Made by a program: the position numbers and the translations under genes. Positions 6,061-14,224 of a stretch of DNA of 24,967 bases are shown in pieces; position 1 is the first letter of the stretch; each line of letters begins with the position of its first letter. Source of the DNA: GCA-020344715 sp050115935 (GTDB lineage Archaea; Thermoproteota; Bathyarchaeia; Bathyarchaeales; Bathyarchaeaceae). Below the pieces are notes generated by a model, which did no database searches, was not told where the DNA came from, and saw only the letters and a list, made by a program, of their open reading frames with translations. The stretch lies in assembly GCA_050115935.1 (NCBI GenBank), contig JASFPO010000014.1:1-24967 (forward strand), given 5' to 3'.

Positions 6061-9000
6061 TTTTTCTTCACCCGATAAGGCGCTGACATATAGAGGTCAA
6101 CGAGACCCGTGCCTATTGGTATTGATTGCCCTACGATTACGTTTTCCGTCACGCCCTTCAGTGGGTCGCTCTCGCCACTGATAGAAGCTTGCACGATGTT
6201 TGGAACAGTGATCTCAAAGGCTGCTCTCGCCAAAACACTAGCTTTTTTGCCACTGATTCCGTGTCTCCCTATCTGGCGAACTTCACCCGTTGCTGACATG
6301 ATGTCTGAGACTAGCATTACATGGCGGACGTCCACGTCCAAGCCTTGCTCTTCAAGAACTCCAACGGCTTCTTGAATGATAACGTTTCTTGCGGCTTCGA
6401 TTCCCAGTGTTTTGGCAATTTCATGAATGTTGTTAGCTACGGTCCTAGTTGGATCTATGCCTCTAATCTCAAGCACTCTTGGCAGGTTAGAACCATCGGT
6501 TCGTATAACCCATTCTCCTTTATCTTCGGTGATCAAAACCCGTCGAATGCCTTTAGCGCCTTTGATCAGGTGCTTCGAAAGTTTTTCAAGTAACTTCTTT
6601 GGCTCGATCTTCTTAGGCTTTAGGTAAAGTTGATCTTTTTCTACTCGTAACGTGCAATTGGTTGGCAGGCTTAAGCTCTCTTCGAGATGTTCAAATGTTA
6701 CTCCGCGATCCTCCATCATAGCTGGATCAGGCTGAATTACAACTTCCCCGAGTTCTCGATCAACATACATGACCTTCGAAACGTCCACCAAAGTTGTGCA
6801 GATGATCTCTCGTGCTACTTCAGCAGCCTTTCGCTTGCTTGAACGGTGTTTCTTGTCGAGATAGATAGACATGATCGGCGTAGAAGGCATTCTCCGTGCG
6901 TCTACGATCTCAATGAGCCTGGGCAAGCCCAAAGTAACGTTTTGCTCTCGGACACCTGCATAATGGAATGTTCTCAAAGTCATTTGTGTGCCTGGCTCAC
7001 CCATTGATTGAGCAGCAACTATTCCAACTGCTTCACCAGGTTCAACAAGTGCTCGTTTATAGTTTTCCACTGTTGCTTCAATTGCTTGGTCAACGCCCTT
7101 CCTGGTTAATCCAGCTTTGCCTAAGTTATTATTCAACTCCACAACAAGGAGAGGTGTGAGTTGATCTTTGACTTTTTCAATCTGCTTCTTAATATACTCT
7201 TTCGGAGTGGGTTTGCCTTTCTTGGTCATTATTCGCATTTGCTCCACGATTCGACTGACATTGACTGCTTTTCCATGGTCGCTCTTAGCTGGGTCAACTC
7301 CGTCTTCTCCGTACGCAAACTGGATGATGTCACCAATGGAGTTCCGGACCGTTGAGTCGTATTCGATGCGCAGGTGTTCCAGTGCGTTGATGAGACGTCT
7401 CTGCATGTATCCGCTTTGCTGTGTCCTTACAGCTGTGTCTACGAGTCCCTCTCTACCGCCCATAGAGTGGAAGAAGAACTCCACTGGATCCAATCCGTCT
7501 CGATATGATGAGTATACAAAGCCTCTAGCTTTTGGAGATGGGTCTTTCACTTTAAAGTGAGGTAGGGCTCGGTCAAGATAACCACGCATAACTCGTTTGC
7601 CACGCACTGACTGTTGTCCAACAACCGCAGTCATCTGACCTATGTTTAAGCTGGAACCTCTTGCTCCAGTCTGCGTCATAATCATACCTGCATTGTCAGG
7701 AGCAAAATCATCTTCTGCAGCTATCCCTGCCTTGTCTCTTGCCTGAGCCAGTTCGTTCATCACATAAATCTCGAAAGATTCCTCTAATGTTAAGCCTGGC
7801 AGCCTTTCCAAAGTTCCTCCCTGAAAATCTTTGATTAACTTGCTTATTCGTTTCTCCCTGTCATCAAGTATTTTGCGAATCTTTCTTTGAACTGGAAGTG
7901 AAAGTTCCAATTCGTCGAACGAGTATGTAAATCCTCGCATTGTCATGAACGTTTTGAGGACTTTGCAGATTTGGTTCAGAAAACTCCGCCCAGTAGCAGG
8001 GCCGAAATCCTTTATAATTCTGTGAAGAAGACTTTCCGATTGTTCTGCTCCTATCGAGTTCCGGTCTATCACGCCTGACTTCAGAACACCATTCTTGATG
8101 ACAACATAGGCATCGTATCTGCAATCTTCCCGGAGGCAACTTGGACAAGCCATGCAGGTGGCTGCCTTCAAGGCGTAATTTAATCTCTGCGGAATGAAAA
8201 GGCTGAAAATCTGCTTTCCATTCCATCGAAGTTCCGGCTTTTTTGCCGCTGGCTCTGGAAGTGCTCCTTCATATCCTGCTGCCAAGAGTAGGCGGCAAAC
8301 CTCCTCCTTTGTTAGTAATGCGGATTTTTTGGTGAACAGGTAAGCGGCTGTTATGAAATCAGTTTTTGCTCCTATAATAGGTCCTCCGAATCTTGGCGAG
8401 AGAATCTGGTCTTGAACTTGCATTAGAATACGGGCTTCTGTTCGGGCTTCTTCACTTTGCGGTACATGAAGGTTCATTTCGTCTCCATCAAAGTCTGCGT
8501 TATACGGAGGACAAACGCAAAGATGTAAACGAAACGTTTTATGGGGAAGCACTCGAACCTTGTGCGCCATTATTGACATGCGATGGAGAGAAGGTTGTCT
8601 GTTAAAAATAGCTGTATCCCCGTTTCTGAGGTGACGCTCCACAACGAATGTCGTTTCCAAGGCTTCAGCAATCTTCTCACGGTCTGTAACAAATTCAAGT
8701 CTAATGCGTTTGCCGTCGGGTCTTACGACGTATAGAGCGCCTGGATAATTTTCTGGTCCATTGACTATCAGCTGGCGTAATTCTTCAATGTTCCATTCGG
8801 TTATCTTCTCTGGGATCGAAAGCCTCATCGCAATTTCAAGTGGAACTCCAACTTCGTTGATGTCAAGGTTTGGGTCGGGTGAAATTACGGTTCGAGCTGA
8901 GAAGTCAACTCGTTTTCCAGAAAGGTTGCTTCGAAACCTTCCTTCTTTTCCCTTCAAACGTTGAGATAGAGTTTTGAGAGCTCTCCCAGAACGATGTCGG

Positions 9001-9875
9001 GCTGGGGGAATTCCTGATGCCTCATTGTTAAAGTAAGTTGTCACGTGATATTGAAGCAGTTCTGACAAATCTTGGATAATGAGGGTTGGGGCTCCAGCTT
9101 CCATGTTTTCTTTCAAACGTTGATTAATGCGGATGATGTCAACAAGCTTATGGGTGAGATCGTCTTCAGAGCGGATTCCTGACTCTAAGGTTATAGAAGG
9201 CCTAACATAAACTGGCGGCACAGGAAGAACCTGAAGAACCATCCATTCTGGGCGGGCACTCGGTGGGTCAAATCCGATGACCTCAAGATCTTCATCTAAC
9301 ATGCGCTCAAGTCTTTCCCGAATCATACTTGGGGTTAATCGTTGGGCACCCTCTTCTGAGATCTCGTGGAAAGTCGTAGGCTTCGTGAACTCGACCTTAT
9401 ACTGGGGAGCGCCACAGTGGGGGCATTCTTTGTTTCTTGCTTCACGTAAGATTTTTTTGAAGAAGGCGGAGGATATCACTCCCAGCAATTTGCGTGTGTT
9501 TTCGATCTGCGACCTGATTTTTTCGATTCGGGTTTCTGGCAATAAGAGGCGTCCACAGTTTCTGCAAGTAGCAGTCAGCAAGTTGTAGATCACTTTGGTG
9601 AATTCAACATGAACTATTGGAACTGCCAATTCGATGTGACCTGGGTGGCCGGGACATCGAATGGCTGTGTTCCCGCACGTTTTACATCTCTGTCTTGGTT
9701 CAAGTGTTCCTAAGCGTCCATCCATGAGTCCTGAGGTGATGGGTGCGCCATCCTCATCGTAGGTGTCCGCTGTTTGGATCTCAACAACAGAAAGTCTCCT
9801 TATGTCTTGAGGAGACATTAAGCCAAACGAGAGCTGATCTACAACCTTGTTTATACTTTCTTTTAATGATGCCAT
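6057..9875 (-). CDS. rpoA: RNA polymerase largest subunit, fused A' + A''
   Basis: This 1272-residue subunit is the archaeal homologue of Rpb1/beta'. Zinc sites are C64-C67-C74-H77 (CKTCG..CPGH) and C104/C107 with C151/C154. The catalytic magnesium loop NADFDGDEMNLH lies at 459-470 (Asp461, 463, 465). The bridge helix and trigger loop region includes GEAVGIVAAQSMGEPGTQ (about 947-964). In most Euryarchaeota and Crenarchaeota the protein is split into A' and A''; here the sequence runs unbroken through the split zone (about 885-900, near 7190-7220). Such fusion is known in Thaumarchaeota and related lineages including Bathyarchaeia. One nucleotide separates it from rpoB and four overlap rpl30e. 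Confidence 0.97.
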   Translation of the reverse strand: MASLKESINKVVDQLSFGLMSPQDIRRLSVVEIQTADTYDEDGAPITSGLMDGRLGTLEPRQRCKTCGNTAIRCPGHPGHIELAVPIVHVEFTKVIYNLLTATCRNCGRLLLPETRIEKIRSQIENTRKLLGVISSAFFKKILREARNKECPHCGAPQYKVEFTKPTTFHEISEEGAQRLTPSMIRERLERMLDEDLEVIGFDPPSARPEWMVLQVLPVPPVYVRPSITLESGIRSEDDLTHKLVDIIRINQRLKENMEAGAPTLIIQDLSELLQYHVTTYFNNEASGIPPARHRSGRALKTLSQRLKGKEGRFRSNLSGKRVDFSARTVISPDPNLDINEVGVPLEIAMRLSIPEKITEWNIEELRQLIVNGPENYPGALYVVRPDGKRIRLEFVTDREKIAEALETTFVVERHLRNGDTAIFNRQPSLHRMSIMAHKVRVLPHKTFRLHLCVCPPYNADFDGDEMNLHVPQSEEARTEARILMQVQDQILSPRFGGPIIGAKTDFITAAYLFTKKSALLTKEEVCRLLLAAGYEGALPEPAAKKPELRWNGKQIFSLFIPQRLNYALKAATCMACPSCLREDCRYDAYVVIKNGVLKSGVIDRNSIGAEQSESLLHRIIKDFGPATGRSFLNQICKVLKTFMTMRGFTYSFDELELSLPVQRKIRKILDDREKRISKLIKDFQGGTLERLPGLTLEESFEIYVMNELAQARDKAGIAAEDDFAPDNAGMIMTQTGARGSSLNIGQMTAVVGQQSVRGKRVMRGYLDRALPHFKVKDPSPKARGFVYSSYRDGLDPVEFFFHSMGGREGLVDTAVRTQQSGYMQRRLINALEHLRIEYDSTVRNSIGDIIQFAYGEDGVDPAKSDHGKAVNVSRIVEQMRIMTKKGKPTPKEYIKKQIEKVKDQLTPLLVVELNNNLGKAGLTRKGVDQAIEATVENYKRALVEPGEAVGIVAAQSMGEPGTQMTLRTFHYAGVREQNVTLGLPRLIEIVDARRMPSTPIMSIYLDKKHRSSKRKAAEVAREIICTTLVDVSKVMYVDRELGEVVIQPDPAMMEDRGVTFEHLEESLSLPTNCTLRVEKDQLYLKPKKIEPKKLLEKLSKHLIKGAKGIRRVLITEDKGEWVIRTDGSNLPRVLEIRGIDPTRTVANNIHEIAKTLGIEAARNVIIQEAVGVLEEQGLDVDVRHVMLVSDIMSATGEVRQIGRHGISGKKASVLARAAFEITVPNIVQASISGESDPLKGVTENVIVGQSIPIGTGLVDLYMSAPYRVKKK

Positions 9876-9876
9876 T

Positions 9877-12800
9877 TTACGCTCTCTCCCTCAGCTTCAA
9901 TTTAGGCGTTACGCATAAACTCATTAGTTCCTGCAAAAGCAGTTTGAAAGCGTAGGAAACATGAACGGGTGATATCTGAGCTTGGTCTTCGCATATTCGG
10001 CAAACATACTTGCGTTGTTTGAGGTCATAATACGCGATATAACCGCAGTTTTCGCATATGTAAAGTAGATATTTGTCCGATTCTTCGAGAAGTCTGTCTC
10101 GCAGAAGCATGGCAGCTCCGTGTCCAATTAGGCAGTCACGTTCCATTTCCCCGAAGCGGAGTCCGCCCCCTCTGGCTCGTCCTTCAGTTGGTTGACGAGT
10201 TAACATTTGAACTTGTCCTCTTGCTCTTGCATGAATCTTGTCAGTAACCATGTGGTGAAGTTTCTGGTAGTAGACGACTCCCATGAATATGTCGGCAACG
10301 AAACGTTCGCCAGTGATGCCGTTATAGAGGACTTCTCTGCCTGAGTGACTAAAACCTAGATCAATCAAAGCTTGCTTCAAGTCTTCTGGCTTTTCACTGA
10401 TGAAAGGTGTTCCATCAACTGGTCTTCCTCTTGCAGCAGCTACTTTTCCAGCCATAGACTCAAGAAACTGTCCGATGGTCATACGGGATGGAATTGCGTG
10501 AGGATTGATGACGACATCAGGAAATACACCTTCGCCTGTAAAAGGCAAATCCTCTTGCGGAATTATCATTCCTATGATGCCCTTTTGGCCATGACGGGAA
10601 GCAAATTTGTCGCCCAGTTCAGGAACTCTCTGGTCTCGCACTCTGGACTTTACGAGTTTGGCCCCCTCACGGGTTTCAGTAATGAAAAGAGCGTCCACAA
10701 CTCCTGTTTCTGCTGGTCTCATGTCTACCGATGTGTCTCTCATTGTTGGACCTTTAACTTCGAATACTTTGTATTCTTCAAGGAATCTTGGTGGACTTGT
10801 TCTTCCAACAAGAACGTCGCCGCCGTTTACTTTCGACTCTAGGCCTATGATGCCGTCTGGTTCCAGCATGCGATAATATTGTTCTCCTCGGTACCCTCGG
10901 ATGCCGGCTTCGGGTATTACAAGCTTGTCTTTGAGTCCACCTAGATATTGTCGACAAGCAGCTTCATAAATTCTGTAAAACGTAGAGCGACCTAGGCCTC
11001 GCTCAATGGAGGCTTTGTTGAAAATCAGGGCATCTTCCATATTGTAGCCTTCAAAAGAGATGACTGCAACCACGCAGTTTTGTCCGGAAGGGCGAGAATC
11101 ATATCCTATAATGTTCATGGGGTTAGTGTTCACGATAGGTTTCTGGGGATAATGCAGAATGTGGGAGCGGGAATCAACGCGCAACAGGAAGTTGGTCAAA
11201 TTGATCCCGAGCGCTTGTTTTGCCATTGCAGCCTCATACGAATTGCGTGGAGACTGATTATGTTCCGCATAGGGGATGAGTGATGCACATATTCCAAGTA
11301 TAGTGTAAGTGGAAAGTTCAACATGAGTGTGTCCAGGTGTCACTTCGTCAAGACTTAGCGCTATGTACAAGTTTTCCTCTTCTTCAGCGTCAATGTATTC
11401 AATTATGCCGCTTTTTATCGGATCTTCCCACGTCCACTCGCCAGAACGAATCTTTTCAATATGCTCAAGTTTCAGCTTTGGAACTCCATTTTCGACAACA
11501 ATTAGAGGCCTGCGTACACGTCCTTTGTCGCAATTAATGTAGATCTCTTCTCTTTCGCTTAGAATTCTGGAGAAATGCGCAAGGTTTACTTCTGGAGGAA
11601 TTTCGCCGGTTCTGCGCATTCTCCTGATCTCGTCGGTTAGCTTCTGTGGAGAAAGGTGATATCCAACCAATGAGCCGTCTACGAAAACCTTGGCTCCAGA
11701 ACTCTTGACGGATTCGTTGGCTTCCAAAGCTGGGACGACGCCCATCTTGTAGAGAATTTGCTTCATCTTTTCGAGGTCTGCGCTTACTGAAATGCAAGCT
11801 GAGAGAGCGAGATTTTTTACCAGACCACAGTTGGATCCCTCGGGTGTTTCATTTGGACAGAGTCTACCCCAATGAGTGGGGTGCAAGTCTCTGGCTTCAA
11901 AGTTGGGTTGACTGCGGCTAAGCGGAGATTGTAATCTTCGGAGGTGACTTAGAGTTGACGTGCGATTCGTTCGATCTAGAAGTTGCGTGATACCAACTCG
12001 ACCTCGCCCCCAGTTTCCAGTTGCTATGGCATGTGCGAAACGTTCGCTGATGATGCCAGGTCGCACAGCCGCTGAGATTGCAATCATCTGGCGTTTAACG
12101 CCCATGCGTTCGAGTTGATACTTTATGTCACGGCAAAGGTTCCTAAAAGCAACACGGAAAAGATCGCCTAGCAGGGGTCCAGCAAGCTTTAAGCGCTTAT
12201 TTTTGAAGTGGTCTTTATCGTCGGTTTTGCGTTTTCCATACTTTAGCTCAATAACACGGCAGGTCATTTCCCCTAGAAAGAGAGCCTTTTCTTTACGTTT
12301 TTCCATTGTGCGTCCGATGTGGGGCAGAAAGTTTCTGTCTAAGATGCTTTGAGCTTTTTGGCGGCGATATTCTTCCACTTGTCCTTGGGCCACACGGTTG
12401 CCAATATACAATATGGCTTCTGCTACTGAATCGATGCCTAAGGCTTTCTCGAAGGAGGCTTCTAGCTCGTTCTGTATGAGTTTCTTTGTGGAAACAGTTT
12501 CGGCGATTTCTTTGTCAGATTCTAATCCCAATGCGCGCATAATGACAATGAAGGGAACTTCAGTTGGGACACCAGGCATGGATACGTAGATAGCACCATC
12601 TGACTTCAGTCTCAACTCGATTCTTGCTCTGAAGCCAACTGTTGTTGAGAAGATTTTGGCTTGGTAGACCGGTTTTGCTCCTCTTGTGTCTACGTCTACA
12701 AGAATTCGGTTAGGAGCTAGGTCTTCAAGCGCAACTATGACGCGTTCAGAACCGTTAACTAGAAAGTAGCCACCTGGGTCGCTTGGGTCTTCTCCATGTG

Positions 12801-13218
12801 CTACCAGTTCTTCTGGAAGCAACTGAGAAAGAATGCAGAGTTTTGATTTGAGCATAACAGGCAGGTCGCCTATGAGCACAAGTTCTGTTTCTTGTTCTCT
12901 TCCATCTATGATTGGAGTCATTTCCAAAGCTAAGGGGGCAGCATAAGTGAGGTTGCGAAAGCGGGTTTCTAAGGGGTAGATTTCATGTTTTGTGCCGTCT
13001 ACCTCGGTTACGTAGGGTCCGCTTATCTTTGTTTGAGGGTCTATGATCCATGCTTGGCCGAGTTTGATCTTGTAGGGGGCCTCTGGTACTTCAATGTTGA
13101 TTTCGTCAATCTCGCTGATAACTTGTTGAAGGCCGTAGTCGACAAATTCATTGTAAGAATCTAAATGTTGTCGAACTAAGCCTTTCGCTTTGAAGAAAGC
13201 TTTTTGGAGACGAAACAT
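9877..13218 (-). CDS. rpoB: RNA polymerase subunit B, unsplit
   Basis: This is the second largest RNA polymerase subunit (Rpb2/beta homologue), 1113 residues from the first ATG and uninterrupted, unlike the B'/B'' split of many methanogens. Visible landmarks are RQHLDSYNEF at the N-terminus, the lobe and fork with CPNETPEGSNCGLVKNLAL, the catalytic-side NMEDALIFNK, the GDKFASRHGQKG motif, and the C-terminal zinc site CENCG..CRIC. It contributes the second half of the active site and binds RpoA. The ATG at 13218 has no Shine-Dalgarno. A perfect GGAGG (13255-13251) instead sits 8 nt before an in-frame ACG at 13242, which would add MSEISQDD; a TAG two codons upstream bounds the frame. Confidence 0.97.
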   Translation of the reverse strand: MFRLQKAFFKAKGLVRQHLDSYNEFVDYGLQQVISEIDEINIEVPEAPYKIKLGQAWIIDPQTKISGPYVTEVDGTKHEIYPLETRFRNLTYAAPLALEMTPIIDGREQETELVLIGDLPVMLKSKLCILSQLLPEELVAHGEDPSDPGGYFLVNGSERVIVALEDLAPNRILVDVDTRGAKPVYQAKIFSTTVGFRARIELRLKSDGAIYVSMPGVPTEVPFIVIMRALGLESDKEIAETVSTKKLIQNELEASFEKALGIDSVAEAILYIGNRVAQGQVEEYRRQKAQSILDRNFLPHIGRTMEKRKEKALFLGEMTCRVIELKYGKRKTDDKDHFKNKRLKLAGPLLGDLFRVAFRNLCRDIKYQLERMGVKRQMIAISAAVRPGIISERFAHAIATGNWGRGRVGITQLLDRTNRTSTLSHLRRLQSPLSRSQPNFEARDLHPTHWGRLCPNETPEGSNCGLVKNLALSACISVSADLEKMKQILYKMGVVPALEANESVKSSGAKVFVDGSLVGYHLSPQKLTDEIRRMRRTGEIPPEVNLAHFSRILSEREEIYINCDKGRVRRPLIVVENGVPKLKLEHIEKIRSGEWTWEDPIKSGIIEYIDAEEEENLYIALSLDEVTPGHTHVELSTYTILGICASLIPYAEHNQSPRNSYEAAMAKQALGINLTNFLLRVDSRSHILHYPQKPIVNTNPMNIIGYDSRPSGQNCVVAVISFEGYNMEDALIFNKASIERGLGRSTFYRIYEAACRQYLGGLKDKLVIPEAGIRGYRGEQYYRMLEPDGIIGLESKVNGGDVLVGRTSPPRFLEEYKVFEVKGPTMRDTSVDMRPAETGVVDALFITETREGAKLVKSRVRDQRVPELGDKFASRHGQKGIIGMIIPQEDLPFTGEGVFPDVVINPHAIPSRMTIGQFLESMAGKVAAARGRPVDGTPFISEKPEDLKQALIDLGFSHSGREVLYNGITGERFVADIFMGVVYYQKLHHMVTDKIHARARGQVQMLTRQPTEGRARGGGLRFGEMERDCLIGHGAAMLLRDRLLEESDKYLLYICENCGYIAYYDLKQRKYVCRICEDQAQISPVHVSYAFKLLLQELMSLCVTPKLKLRERA

Positions 13219-13250
13219 GTCGTCTTGTGAAATTTCAGACGTGGTCTATT

Positions 13251-13255
13251 CCTCC
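13251..13255 (-). promoter_or_regulatory. Shine-Dalgarno that points to an ACG start for rpoB
   Basis: GGAGG on the minus strand lies 8 nt upstream of the ACG codon at 13242-13240 but 32 nt upstream of the first ATG (13218). It is therefore placed for initiation at ACG rather than ATG. Confidence 0.55.
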
Positions 13256-13319
13256 ATAAACTTACATTTAGGATAAGGGCTGTGAATGCTCCTTGGATAG
13301 AGCTTGTTATCTTTCAAAC

Positions 13320-13375
13320 TTGGAGGTTCCTCCAAATTGCCGGGCCGGGTCATCCGACTCGGAAAAACCGGGTCT
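13320..13375 (-). other. GC-rich structured leader of the rpoB operon
   Basis: In an AT-rich spacer, this stretch is strikingly GC-rich and can fold. A 7-bp hairpin (TTGGAGG/CCTCCAA, 13320-13335) is followed by two copies of CCGGGT (13345-13350, 13368-13373) flanking ACTCGG (13357-13362). The central ACTCGG can pair with either copy, so two hairpins exclude each other. It lies between a TATA box and rpoB, so as drawn it would be in the operon's 5' leader. Pairing is slightly better on the plus strand, where G-U replaces A-C. The strand and role are therefore open. It does not fit a tRNA, SRP RNA or RNase P RNA. Confidence 0.45.
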
Positions 13376-13392
13376 CCTAATATTCTTCCCCC

Positions 13393-13401
13393 ATTATATA
13401 T
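13393..13401 (-). promoter_or_regulatory. TATA box for the rpoB-rpoA-rpl30e-nusA operon
   Basis: ATATATAAT on the minus strand would start transcription near 13370-13377, just at the GC-rich block, giving a leader of about 130 nt before rpoB. No better TATA element is seen closer to the gene. Confidence 0.45.
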
Positions 13402-13514
13402 GAGGTGCTACAACCTAAACCAATTATCCACCATATAAACTTATTGTTGAAGTTTTCGCATTTCAAACAAAATCTTCAGCTGTCTCATTTGCACCTTTAG
13501 AACAGCACCCAAAG

Positions 13515-13521
13515 TTTTAAG
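13515..13521 (+). promoter_or_regulatory. TATA box for DUF998 gene
   Basis: TTTTAAG centred near 13518 predicts initiation close to 13545, so the mRNA of the gene starting at 13547 would be leaderless or nearly so. No Shine-Dalgarno is seen before that ATG, which agrees. Confidence 0.45.
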
Positions 13522-13546
13522 ATGCTTAGAGGGTTACCTTTGCATT

Positions 13547-14131
13547 ATGAAGTATGATAACGGAAAGATAGCTGGCACTCTCCTGTTCATCGGTTGTGTC
13601 CAATGTCTTATGGCAATGGTTATAGCTGCATCGTTGTATCCGGGTTACAGTATCTCAGAAAATTACATAAGTGACCTAGGTGTCGGCACCACTGCTCTTC
13701 TCTTCAACTCGTCAGTGTTCCTACTTGGCGCAACTATGGTAGCTGCTGCTTACTATGTTCAACGTGCGTTCGGCTCTAAGCTTCTTTTCATACTCCTAAC
13801 CTTAACTGGCATCGGTGCCATGGGCGTTGGCTTGTTTCCAGAGAATTTTGAAGTGATTCACTTTGTCGCTTCGCTGATCACCTTCTTATTTGGAGGATTG
13901 ACAACGATCATGTCATATAAACTGCAGAAAGCACCTCTCTCTTACTTCTCTGTCACATTAGGGGCAATATCACTGGCAGCGCTTGTTCTCTTTGGTTCCG
14001 GAACCTATCTGGGTTTGGGCAAAGGAGGAATGGAACGCATGATTGCTTACCCTGCCCTGCTCTGGGGTGTAGGCTTCAGCACGAGCCTTATGAATCACGG
14101 CAAAGAGAAATCAGCGGCGACCAAACCATAG
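13547..14131 (+). CDS. DUF998-family membrane protein
   Basis: This is a polytopic membrane protein of 194 residues with six hydrophobic segments (about 8-30, 52-70, 75-93, 101-120, 131-150 and 160-180). The sequence YPGYSISENYISDLGVG after the first helix, with the Ser/Asn-rich 'S-x-xxN-x-ISDLG' pattern, is the hallmark of DUF998 (PF06197) proteins. Their function is not known. The C-terminus is a short basic cytosolic tail. It stands alone, divergent from the rpo operon, and converges on the large surface protein at 14225-15742. The predicted transcript is leaderless. Confidence 0.85.
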   Translation: MKYDNGKIAGTLLFIGCVQCLMAMVIAASLYPGYSISENYISDLGVGTTALLFNSSVFLLGATMVAAAYYVQRAFGSKLLFILLTLTGIGAMGVGLFPENFEVIHFVASLITFLFGGLTTIMSYKLQKAPLSYFSVTLGAISLAALVLFGSGTYLGLGKGGMERMIAYPALLWGVGFSTSLMNHGKEKSAATKP

Positions 14132-14224
14132 GTTTTCAGCCAGCTGCTCAAACACAATGAGATTTCACGAATTCCCGAGATTAGACAATGTTCTCAACAC
14201 GAAAAAAAGGGGAGAGAGAACTTG

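Noticed and set aside
7864..8226. 120-residue frame in the same strand as rpoA
   Set aside because: It is an out-of-frame shadow of the certain rpoA gene; several other long frames in 5.3-13.2 kb are the same kind of shadow.
13320..13377. tRNA, SRP RNA or RNase P RNA in the GC-rich block upstream of rpoB
   Set aside because: The CCCGGCCCGGCA end on the minus strand resembles a tRNA 3' end, but no matching acceptor 5' side or T arm exists. The conserved SRP S-domain and RNase P CR-V sequences are absent.
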